A DNA stretch of 64,000 bases. It comes from Eutreptiella sp. 'Long Island Sound 2002'. Its lineage: Eukaryota; Euglenozoa; Euglenophyceae; Eutreptiales; Eutreptiaceae. The notes under the pieces were generated by a model. The model was not told the origin of the DNA. It searched no databases and was given only the letters and a program-made list of their open reading frames with translations. The stretch is from the NCBI GenBank assembly GCA_964036045.1, contig OZ038381.1:130455708-130519707 (forward strand). The letters run 5' to 3'. Shown here one piece after another: positions 56,095-64,000 of the stretch. Each line of letters begins with the position of its first letter. The first letter of the stretch is position 1. Made by a program: the position numbers and the translations under genes.

Positions 56095-56424
56095 CTACCT
56101 CAGCCACTTCAACTTCAACTCCTCTTCCACTAGGACTCCTCGAGCCTCAAGGGACCGGTGATCCCCCATACGTGTAGGTGTGGCAATGCCGAAGCAAATG
56201 CGCCCATTAACGCGTACCCATTCCGTTTTACTGGGCTGGCTGGTGTTGGCGGAGGCAGCAGATCCAGGCTTTGGCCATATCACAATTGTGGGCCTTCTAT
56301 CATCCACCGGAGTCGCCCTAGCTTCCAATTCGTATCCATTTTTGTAACAGGACAGAGATAACACTATTCCCCTAGGAACCCGTTTTGCCCAGGTAGAGTT
56401 GCACCGAAGAAGTGATGTTTGCAC
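56095..56424 (-). CDS. Hypothetical ORF next to inverted-repeat segment
   Basis: 109 codons: ..STWAKRVPRGIVLSLSCYKN..ELEARATPVDDRRPTIVIWP..TEWVRVNGRICFGIATPTRM..LEARGVLVEEELKLKWLR. Composition and flow look like real protein. Its N-terminal TWAKRVPR is encoded by the left inverted repeat (56370-56396). The matching right repeat encodes the same TWAKRVPR on + at 57.62 kb within another ORF (..GCTIVSPTTWAKRVPRVARG). The Met used lies inside the TTGCAC-rich sequence, so the true start or splice junction may be elsewhere. No family recognised. Confidence 0.4.
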   Translation of the reverse strand: MQTSLLRCNSTWAKRVPRGIVLSLSCYKNGYELEARATPVDDRRPTIVIWPKPGSAASANTSQPSKTEWVRVNGRICFGIATPTRMGDHRSLEARGVLVEEELKLKWLR

Positions 56425-57642
56425 GCAGTTGCACTAAATTTTTGCCAGTTGCACAGAATTGCACTGCAGTTGCACAGTGCAATCCCTGCGCAACTGCGCT
56501 GGCGCCGCCGTCGCGCCTGCTGCCGTTGCTGCCGCATTTTAACTTTCACGAGAAATTTACTAGCCATTTGCCAGATTTGCAATGGTTTTTGCAAGGAAAT
56601 GCTATTTCCAGTTTCATTAGAACTACCTACGGTAGCTTTAGCAGTGCAGACTGGATGGATGACCTTTTGAGACTATCTACGGCAACGGCACAGGGTATCG
56701 CCTTATTGGATCACCTGAATGCCCGCACCAGTGAGCAAAAGCGATACAAGAAACGTGCAAAGGACGCAATTTGGCAGGTTTACACACCTGCCGAGGCTGT
56801 TGGGCTCGTTTTGGAGATTGAAATGCCAAAGAAAACGTGATGTTTATTGCTATGTTTCTTCTTTGCGTTATTGATGCATTGTGCAACCACATGGACCTAC
56901 GCGTTGGTGTGGGGAACGCTATGCTATTGTTTGCTACACGAGTGCATCGTGGGCACGCCTGACGTCCGCCATCCGACAAAGACCCCTTGAAATGGGGCTC
57001 CACTGTGGTGATGACATGTGATTCGAATGATGGAGGATGCATCTTTGCCCGTGCTGTGTGTGATTTGTAGTGCATTGTCCAAATGTGGTCGCATTGAGTG
57101 CATTCTTTTTTTTTGTAGTACGGCGCCCGCCGCACGTAGCATGGCCGTTGCACACAGTTGCAAACAGTTGCACAAGTGCAACCGGTGAAATTGGGTGGTT
57201 GCACACACCAATGGGGGTAGACAAAAATGGGGTTTAATGTGAAATATTGTGGTGTTTGATGGTGAAAAACATTGTTCTTCCTTCTCTACAACCTGTCCAT
57301 CACAAGCAATCCATGAAAGCAAGGTCCCTCTTGCCAGGATGGCATGTCCAAGGGGATGGTTGTGCAAGGGGGTGGTTACACGACCCCAACATTTGGCAAT
57401 TTTGGGGGGAGGTGTTACGTGGGTATGGGACACACTTATGAGGCATGTCAGAGGTTTGTGTCATAATACACTAATGGAACATGCCATGGGGGACTCTGTG
57501 GCACCCAAAAACACCAAAGAAGAGGGTGAAATGAAACTTTGGGTACGGTGTGCAAGGGGTTTGCAAGTGGTCTATTTCACACTTCGTCACAGGGGTTGCA
57601 CAATAGTGTCGCCAACTACCTGGGCAAAACGGGTTCCAAGGG
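56370..57642. mobile_element. 1.27-kb segment with inverted-repeat ends, TTGCAC-rich
   Basis: The ends 56370-56396 and 57616-57642 are inverted copies of a 27-bp sequence containing CCCGTTTTGCCCAGGTAG, with one mismatch. Immediately inside the left end are six TTGCAC hexamers in 85 bp; inside the right end are GTGCAA/GCACAA hexamers. The right half (56.89-57.64) is also present inverted at 28.38-29.14 kb. This suits a non-autonomous DNA transposon with subterminal repeats, but no target-site duplication is evident. Both ends also read CCCAG|GTAG, a splice-donor-like junction, so an introner-like or exon-derived origin is an alternative. Confidence 0.45.
56412..56840 (+). CDS. Hypothetical ORF inside the inverted-repeat segment
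   Basis: 142 codons. The first ~35 are drawn from TTGCAC-rich and GC-rich sequence. The rest is protein-like (FNFHEKFTSHLPDLQWFLQG..SSFIRTTYGSFSSADWMDDL..LSTATAQGIALLDHLNAR..EQKRYKKRAKDAIWQVYTPA..VLEIEMPKKT). It may be an exon preceded by an intron that starts at CAG|GTAGAG (56394). Family unknown; too short for a transposase. Confidence 0.35.
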   Translation: MMFARSCTKFLPVAQNCTAVAQCNPCATALAPPSRLLPLLPHFNFHEKFTSHLPDLQWFLQGNAISSFIRTTYGSFSSADWMDDLLRLSTATAQGIALLDHLNARTSEQKRYKKRAKDAIWQVYTPAEAVGLVLEIEMPKKT

Positions 57643-58760
57643 TAGCACGCGGTCAGAAGGGTTTTCAGTCGCTTGGCCCGCATTAAAGCACAGGCCGAGC
57701 AGCAGGTAGCACTCGAACCGCAAAAGGTGCACCAGTGGAGCACACACCAGCGGACAAGCCTCGACTGAATTGCTGGAGGGCATTAATATCTATCCTGTTG
57801 AGTAAGAAGCGATTCGATAATAAAATTTGTCAAATTCTATGCCGGAAATTGCATGAAAGTAACACAAACACAAATTGTTGGCTGATTGGCTTCACAGTGG
57901 CACACGGCATCAAACCAGGAAGCAGATAGAGTTAGATGCCATGAAACACAAAGCCATTCAAGAGGGGGGGCATGGGATACACGTCACCCCCCTTCCCAGA
58001 TCATATTCACGGTCCAGGGATACGTGAAGGGGTATGCTCGCTCCTTGTTGATCCTTGGGAGCGCGTACCATGCCCAACCTGGTCAGAAAGTGGAAACACG
58101 ACAACACCCAAAGAAACTGAAAATCTCTATCACATCGCTTCTTTGAGAGAAACCGCTATCACCACTGAATCCTCGACCCCGAAAATATGCTACCTAATGA
58201 TGATAAAATGAACAACGGAAAAGAAAAGGTTTTTTCGAGTCCGGAATTTGTTTTTTGACTTTTGTTTCAGCCAATTAAGCCCAGGCGAGAACAGAAGGGA
58301 AACAAATGGCGCCGTTCGACCAGGCACTGCTATCCAATGGCTGTGGGTATCCACGGATTTGTCCAACTCCACGACATGTTGAAATGGCGGCCAAGAGAAA
58401 TTTTCACGATTTCTACTATTTTTAGTAACAACCCTAAAGTTGAGATCTCGGAATGCAGGGGACCTGGAGAGAAACCGACCTGGCCAGTGCGACCGGCACA
58501 CTTATTGGATGGTTACGGACCTTGAAGAAGCGCAACATGGGGGTGGTAGGGTGGCGTTCTCAAAATGGCAACTTGCTACTAGAAATAGCACAAGTGTTCT
58601 AAAAATAGAACTTGGTGACCTAAAAATGGAAATGCTATTCTTCAAAACACTCGCCACACATGGATGTCGCGGTTGCATCCAGCAACCTCAAAATAGGGTT
58701 AAGTGACCTCAAAAGGGCAGAAAACAAGGCAACAGACAGTGGGGATGGGGGAAGCAAAGC
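57643..58760. other. Intergenic, no supported gene
   Basis: AT-rich, short ORFs only (up to about 100 codons, in conflicting frames). No repeat linking it to other parts of the window was seen. Confidence 0.5.
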
Positions 58761-59330
58761 GAAATCAAGGCACTTCACATCTCCCGCAGACTCTCAAATT
58801 CAATCAAGGGAAAGTTGAAACAGGCTTTCACTGTTGATTGCTTTGATGACACTGTTTTGTTTGCACCTCTGCTTGCTCCTGCTGCTTTTTGGTGTAGCTG
58901 GGGTTTTCCAAATAGAAATGTTTTGATGAAATCAACCAGAACTCCAAGTACCCACAGTGCAAGCAAGGGACCACAGGATCAAATCAACAACATGAAGGGC
59001 TGCAGTTAAAGGAGATAGTGTATCAACAAAGGTACTCACAATAACTACACATATATGAAAACATAGTTAGAAAATATCCTACGAACATGTGAAAACTCCC
59101 CACATGGGCACTCCCTCTTTTATAGTGCCATCAGAGATGTGCACTCTTTGTTTTGGGTTCCATAGGTGCTGAGGTGGCATGGCTTGTGGCGCTGAGGTCA
59201 CTGCCATGTCACATGGGATCTTTCTAATTAGCTAGGCCGACTGGGAATTGAACCCAGGACCTCTCAAAAAGAGCCGCCCCAGCCCCCCAGGGTGCAGACC
59301 ACTAGGAGGGCTAAGCATTCATGAGAAGAT
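58761..59330 (-). other. LTR-like remnant with tRNA-like segment
   Basis: On the minus strand GGTTCAATTCC (59244-59254) sits in a perfect 5-bp T-arm (CTGGG/CCCAG) with TCCTAGTGGTC about 50 nt upstream. Order and orientation resemble the chromovirus LTR, which has its B-box about 950 bp from its end and AAGGGCTGCAG near that end; AAGGGCTGCAG also occurs here at 58996. I infer a very diverged LTR relative or a tRNA-derived SINE; the acceptor stem does not pair. Confidence 0.3.
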
Positions 59331-61552
59331 ATTGACGCGTTCCCGTGGGGGGCCGGCCACCGGACGCTGCGGTGACACGCACAGGTGAGCAGGCAGGCAA
59401 GGCACTACGCTCACAAGGGCATCAATACGCTCGTGTCATGTGACAAGGCGTTTCAGAATCCTTGCCACTCTGAAATGAGGGAACGAAAGTATGTACAGCA
59501 ACACATCAGGATATGTACACATGGGGTTAAGACTGGACTGGGGTAAGGGCATTACAGGACAATAGACACTCTATCCCGACTCATATCCCAATCCCAGGTC
59601 CGACCCTCTCAGTGGCTGGTGGGGGCGGGGGCTCAAACACAACCCATGCCCTGCTCAGTCCGGACCCTGAAACCCTGCCAATGGGAGAGGTGTCTCGCCT
59701 AGCCACAAGCGAGTTCCTGGGAACCAAGGGACTCCAAGGACGACCGACAGTGGCTCCCCATGCTCCCTTAGCGGCACGTCCCAACTCCCATCTGGGCCAG
59801 AGATATGACCCCGCCATTATCACCCAGGAGTTGGTAGCTGAAAATGGGCTGTTTCAGCCCAAACTGAAATTAACTCAAAAATCCCCAAAATTGACCCCTC
59901 GTCCGGACCCGCCAGAGGTAGGGACGAGGCAACTGACCCTATGCTCTTCGAGCACGAACTCCCTGGAGCCCTCACCCGACCTGGTTCCCCCTGAGGTTCC
60001 GGTATCAGGGCAACACGGATGAGTCAAGTGGGGTCATGATGCCAAAATCACCAAACCTGGCGTCATTCCCACCCGTGGCTTGCCCGGCCAAGGTAAAGCC
60101 AATGGCCCACGGGGTAGGAGGCGGGACCTAGGATCCGTATCTGAGTGTACAACTTGAAATTGGGTCCGGGCTCTCTATGGGCTGAGAGATATGGGGCAGC
60201 CAATTGACCACACGGAAGGGGGAAATTGGGGTCCCAAAATGGGGTCATTTTGGCTGCTTGAAATGAGCCAAAATTCGGTGTGCTCCCAATAGTATATCTC
60301 CACACCGGCTTGGAGATCGGATCCGCCTTCCCATACGCAATCCACCGGGAGTCCAATGGAGACTCCCATGCCCTTGGCGCTCGAAGATTCCAATGCCATT
60401 TGGCGTGGTAACGATCCCAATTGGGTCCACAAATGCCAAAATTGCAAACTTGCCCACACTCACTTGGGGCTAGCGCCTTAACGAAGGTGGCTCTGCTTCG
60501 CCCACGTGGTGTGTGGACCATGGGGACCATTACCCATATTACCCATGTCATATATGGTCCATCGGTCCATGCGTCCGGCGTGCACGAGGGTTAGAACATA
60601 GTGCACGGCGGGCAGCAAAAGTGGAAAATTGCTCAAAATGGCCAAAAATGCGCACACTCATGGTTGGGGCAAATGAGGCACATGCCCGACTCGGACCAGA
60701 GTGTGCCATAGGATTGGTATCAAGTCATATTGGTCCAACATATCTTTTGGGCATCGCCCAACTCCTCCGATATTGGGAATGGCAGGGTCGCCAAGTGAGC
60801 CCATGATTTGGGATAGTCCCAAATCGCCAACATGGCGGCCACGGTATGCCAAGCCTCAGAGGAGTTATTCGCCGGGTCCAAGATATGTTGGGCACCGAAG
60901 TATGTACCCTCATATCATACTTATGTCATGATGTCAATTGAGCGCAACGTTGAGATACACAGTCGCCACTTGACATCATGACAGGCCAAAAATGGCAAAA
61001 TTGGCACAAGCACACACAAAAGTGCCTTGAAAGGTGCATAATTATATTATAATATCTTCGGCTTGGATCGTGCAATCACCTAATCCTTCTAAACACAATG
61101 ACTTGACACCAATGACCTCTGATCCCACATATGTGCTCCACTTGGGGCGCCTTGAAAGGTTACGAGCGCTGCTTCCCAAGTGGGCACATGAAAGTATGGA
61201 AAATTGCAAAATACACACCTTGCTCCCAACGCATCGCTTCGGGTTCACCACACAAGCTTCCCTTCACGAAGGTTAGGCTTGCAATTGATCGTAGGGAGTA
61301 TGGAGAAGGGGCTTGCACAATATGAGGTCCATTGGCGGGTTCGGCTTGGAGCAATGGACCCGCCAAATGGGCACGCAACACATCACATGGCACATACCAC
61401 ATATTGCCCAAAAAGGTGGCTCCCACCACGATATGTCATGCCCCTCCAAGGGCATAACTTTGTGCCAATCGCTCATAGGAACTCAGGGAGAGTTCCTATG
61501 CAACACCAACACTTGCGCGCTACACTCGAAAGTTATCTTAACGCACGCAATG
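59331..61552. other. Intergenic, short recurrent AAAATTG/CCAAAAT phrases
   Basis: No gene is supported. Phrases such as CCAAAATTGCAAA, GGCCAAAAATG and GGAAAATTGCAAAA recur, as in an old repeat family, but I could not define a unit. A perfect 8-bp hairpin (CCAAAATG GGGT CATTTTGG) is at 60234-60253. Confidence 0.4.
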
Positions 61553-62329
61553 TCATGGCCAAAGAGTTATAACGCAAACTCTACCCTCTTGACCATGATC
61601 CATTACACTAGCGCGCACGTGTGGAAACGCAAGGCATATAATGCTTCCTAAATTACGTCGGGAGTATTGTGAATACATCCCACGTTTCCTTATCGTCAAT
61701 ACTCGCAAGCGGCACGAGATATGACCCTCACAAGTGGCCTCACGAATCAACTTTGTTTTGCCCATAGCTTTAAGACAAATGGAGGGCAGGATAAAGGGAA
61801 AGTTGATTCGTGCATAGGGAAGCACGTAGGTCCACTCGAAAGAGGTCAAATCAAGTGCGGGGATGTCGAAGTCGAAAATCCGATTTCGACATCCTGAAAA
61901 ATTCGGATTAAGGTTGCGAGTGTAAGATGTGAAAATTGCGGAAGCATCCATGCAGTTCCTGACGACTTTGGAGCCTTCGTGACGGATAGCGTTAAAATTT
62001 CCATTAATTACAGTTAAACTGGCGGTTACGGTAAAGTCGCGATCCAACCGCCAGCAGTCAAAACAGTGAGTATCAGAACGGAAGCGTAAAAATTGACGGA
62101 AACAATATGAAAATAAAACCCTGTTGATTCCTGATATTCTGATACACAAATCTCCGCTGGCGGTGCATCGGTTGCCGATGCGGGGCTTCACGGCACGGAA
62201 CACTTCCGTACATGGGGTTAGTGGACCGGAGACCGGTTGTATGCCGTAACCTGGCCATGGGGTTCTGGGTACCGCTTCACCCCCCTCCTTAGAGCAAACC
62301 CTGGGGGGGGCTCGATAACACCCAAGCAT
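61553..62329 (-). CDS. Uncertain 258-codon ORF
   Basis: Uninterrupted from MLGCYRAPPRVCSKEGGE.. through ..HCFDCWRLDRDFTVTASLTV..SAIFTSYTRNLNPNFSGCRN..FEWTYVLPYARINFPFILPS.. to a stop at 61553. The length is above chance for this AT-richer stretch, but the N-terminal part is GC-rich and looks like different DNA, no motif is present, and another open frame overlaps. It may be part of a retroelement leader or LTR. Confidence 0.22.
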   Translation of the reverse strand: MLGCYRAPPRVCSKEGGEAVPRTPWPGYGIQPVSGPLTPCTEVFRAVKPRIGNRCTASGDLCIRISGINRVLFSYCFRQFLRFRSDTHCFDCWRLDRDFTVTASLTVINGNFNAIRHEGSKVVRNCMDASAIFTSYTRNLNPNFSGCRNRIFDFDIPALDLTSFEWTYVLPYARINFPFILPSICLKAMGKTKLIREATCEGHISCRLRVLTIRKRGMYSQYSRRNLGSIICLAFPHVRASVMDHGQEGRVCVITLWP

Positions 62330-62358
62330 GGCAGCGGGTACCCAGGACCATATCCTGA

Positions 62359-62390
62359 AGGGGGGGGGGGTGTCACATCCTCACCTCAGT
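62359..62390 (+). other. G10 tract abutting TGTCACATCC, PPT/LTR-start-like
   Basis: TGAAG followed by ten G (to 62370) and then TGTCACATCCTCACC has the form of a polypurine tract joined to an LTR 5' end on the plus strand. No plus-strand pol is visible upstream, so this is only a formal resemblance. Confidence 0.25.
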
Positions 62391-63758
62391 AAGTCACAGT
62401 AGAATAGGTATGAGTTGTATAATCTCGTAGCACATGTATGGTATCAAGTATCAAGTATCAAGTCCCGGGTCCTGGCGGCGATTGTTCGGCATCCAAAGGA
62501 CCCGTTAACCCATACCAGGCGCACCGGGTGCCGGCTGCTACGGTCACCACCACAGTGGCAGTGCTATACACGGCCAACATAGGCGACACACGACGACCGA
62601 GGTGGTCCCACAAGTCGAGAGCGACCACAAAGATCCATCAGGCTACCCCAAGCTTCCCAAGGCCCGCCGACTGGGGAGAGTCCCCACGGGTCCTTCCTCG
62701 GGCGCACCATGTCCATATCCATACGACGCGAGTCCAGAGTCCCATAGTCGAACTCCTTAAGAACCCCAGATCTTAAGGGAACTCCTCCTGAAGGGATCGG
62801 GCATCAAGGCCGTCTTTTCCCCCGCCATACTGCCACGAAGGCCATACATGAGGGAGTCCTCATGCAGTGTGGGCGGAGGCGTCGACTCCTCAAACCACCA
62901 GTTTCCCAGGCAGACTGACCGAGGTCAGGAGCACCGGAGGCCGCCATCCGAATGCAAGTGCGTCTGCGAATCGGTAGGCTCACACTGGGACTGACAGTGG
63001 CGGACCGCTGGGAGTGTAGTCAGGCAACTGGGCTTCCCGCCTGGCGCCATCAGGATCTCCACACATCACAGCGAATAGGGCAACACGGTATCACAGGCAC
63101 TCAAACAGAAGGACAAGTAATCAAGTACTGGTCCAGGCTGGACCAGGCTGTAAGAATATGTACACGGCGACTCAAGGCGCCTCTGTATCCCGATTCGTGG
63201 TGAAAAGCAGTCCATCCCTCAGCGATGGGCTGATGACACTTAACATACAGATGCACATATCCTGGAAGGCAGAAGAACAAGCAATAATGTGGGTAAATAG
63301 GCGTGTAAACACGCTCTGGACAGAGCGCCAAACCACGCCACGGTCAGGATAAGGCAATGCAGGAGGATGGACAGGAAAACGCCTGAGTCCAGGCCATATA
63401 TAGTCTCGAGACACACGTCGACTGGTCTGGATTCCGCAAATGCCATGGAACCAGACCACACACTCAAAAATCGCAATGCCGATGACAGCGGCATCCGTTG
63501 CGCAACGTCGTATGGGCTTCAAGGCCCCAAGAGCTCAGAAAAATGAAGGTCAGTCGCCCTACCTGGTTTCCCAAGCATTCAGCAGGGGGAGGAGTGACGA
63601 ATAGAATTGAAAGAGAGGGGCCATCCTCCTCTGGATTCAGCAGGGGGGGGTATATGGCCACTCTGTCACCGAAAGATGGAAGAGAGCAAGCAAGTAAGGG
63701 ACGATTCGTCGGCCTCACAAGCGCTCAAAACGCATCAGGGGAGAGGTCAGGGCGCTGA
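62391..63758. other. Possible LTR of second chromovirus; no gene seen
   Basis: Lies between the G10/TGTCACATCC junction and the stop of the second chromodomain ORF, and would be about 1.4 kb. TTCAGCAGGGGG occurs twice (near 63578 and 63639). No ORF is convincing. Terminal TG..CA pairing could not be established. Confidence 0.3.
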
Positions 63759-64000
63759 TCAGGCACCCCTGGCTGCAATCGCCCGGGTGAGTGCTGCCAA
63801 GTCCGAAACGTGGATCTTGGTCTTGTGCTTGCGGATGTACTCCATGAAGGGAGTATTGACTCGCGGCACAAACGAGGAGACGGGTTCCCAGGTGTCGTGG
63901 GACGGCCCATAGCCTCGCCAACGAACCTTGAACTCCAGACCTCCGGGTGCCGAGGCCTTCGGACGCTGAGCCAGGATCTTCTCGACAGTATAGTCGTCCT
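63759..64000 (-). CDS. pol: Chromodomain end of a second chromovirus integrase (partial)
   Basis: The C-terminal 80 codons of an ORF entering from beyond the window: DDYTVEKILAQRP..LEFKVRWRGYGPSHDTWEPV..SSFVPRVNTPFMEYIRKHK.., stop TGA 63759-63761. This is a canonical chromodomain (Y-V-EKI.., ..FKVRWRGYG..DTWEP), closer to the usual consensus than the one at 46.9 kb and clearly a different family. It is followed leftward by the presumed 3' LTR region. Truncated by the window edge. Confidence 0.88.
   Translation of the reverse strand, partial: DDYTVEKILAQRPKASAPGGLEFKVRWRGYGPSHDTWEPVSSFVPRVNTPFMEYIRKHKTKIHVSDLAALTRAIAARGA

Noticed and set aside
59230-59310. tRNA gene
   Set aside because: T-arm and B-box are good, but no acceptor stem or proper anticodon arm forms.
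59581-61651. Several 60-160 codon ORFs on both strands
   Set aside because: They overlap one another in conflicting frames, with no motif and composition equal to background.

Overview
The window is eukaryotic nuclear DNA. It has a 19 kb octamer satellite, Ty3/gypsy chromoviruses with chromodomain integrases and a tRNA-iMet primer site, GT-AG introns in gene-like stretches, AATAAA signals, several minisatellites and a 200-N scaffold gap. No rRNA, CRISPR, operon or bacterial signature is seen. The high GC in parts, very long LTRs and chromoviruses would suit an alga or other protist, but the species cannot be named from the sequence. 

Layout. 1-20.5 kb: a (CCCACTCA)n satellite, cut by a gap (9372-9571), a low-complexity C-rich patch (11.8-11.9 kb) and a GC-rich island (16.4-17.9 kb). 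The island carries an 18-unit array of 30-bp repeats, each opening with a 15-bp palindrome, arranged as a four-unit (120 bp) higher-order repeat. 20.5-21.0 kb: a 65-bp minisatellite and a 154-bp tandem duplication. 22.1-25.5 kb: a diverged solo LTR (+) of the same family as the chromovirus at 43.5-54.5 kb. It lies about 30 bp beyond the splice donor of an exon-like ORF (25.5-25.8 kb, -). 26.2-28.4 kb: an A/C-rich degenerate repeat tract. 28.4-33.7 kb: decayed intron-containing gene pieces, mostly on the minus strand, with clusters of the hexamer TTGCAC/GTGCAA, at least one of them inside a phase-consistent intron. 33.7-42.6 kb: a GC-rich, proline-rich block of plus-strand ORFs that I do not recognise. 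Two successive ORF junctions are ATGA stop/start overlaps, and an eight-copy 65-bp minisatellite (the family also found at 20.5 kb) sits between its two halves. This block is the best candidate for something undescribed. 

43.5-54.5 kb: a minus-strand Ty3/gypsy chromovirus. In its own 5'-3' order it has a truncated 5' LTR (54510-53802), PBS, gag, protease, RT, RNase H, integrase, GPY/F module, chromodomain and a ~3.2 kb 3' LTR. Its ORFs are broken by a -1 shift, a TAG, a +1 shift and a TAA; the two shifts fall in homopolymer runs. A 198-bp direct repeat lies just outside both ends. 55.5-57.6 kb: small hypothetical ORFs and a 1.27 kb segment bounded by an inverted pair of about 27 bp; its right half matches 28.4-29.1 kb in inverted orientation. 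57.6-63.7 kb: AT-richer intergenic DNA with no confident gene, a tRNA-like B-box segment and a G10 run next to TGTCACATCC. 63.76-64.0 kb: the chromodomain end of a second, different chromovirus, cut by the window edge. 

No cellular gene with an assignable function was found. The window reads as a repeat-rich, possibly heterochromatic region.
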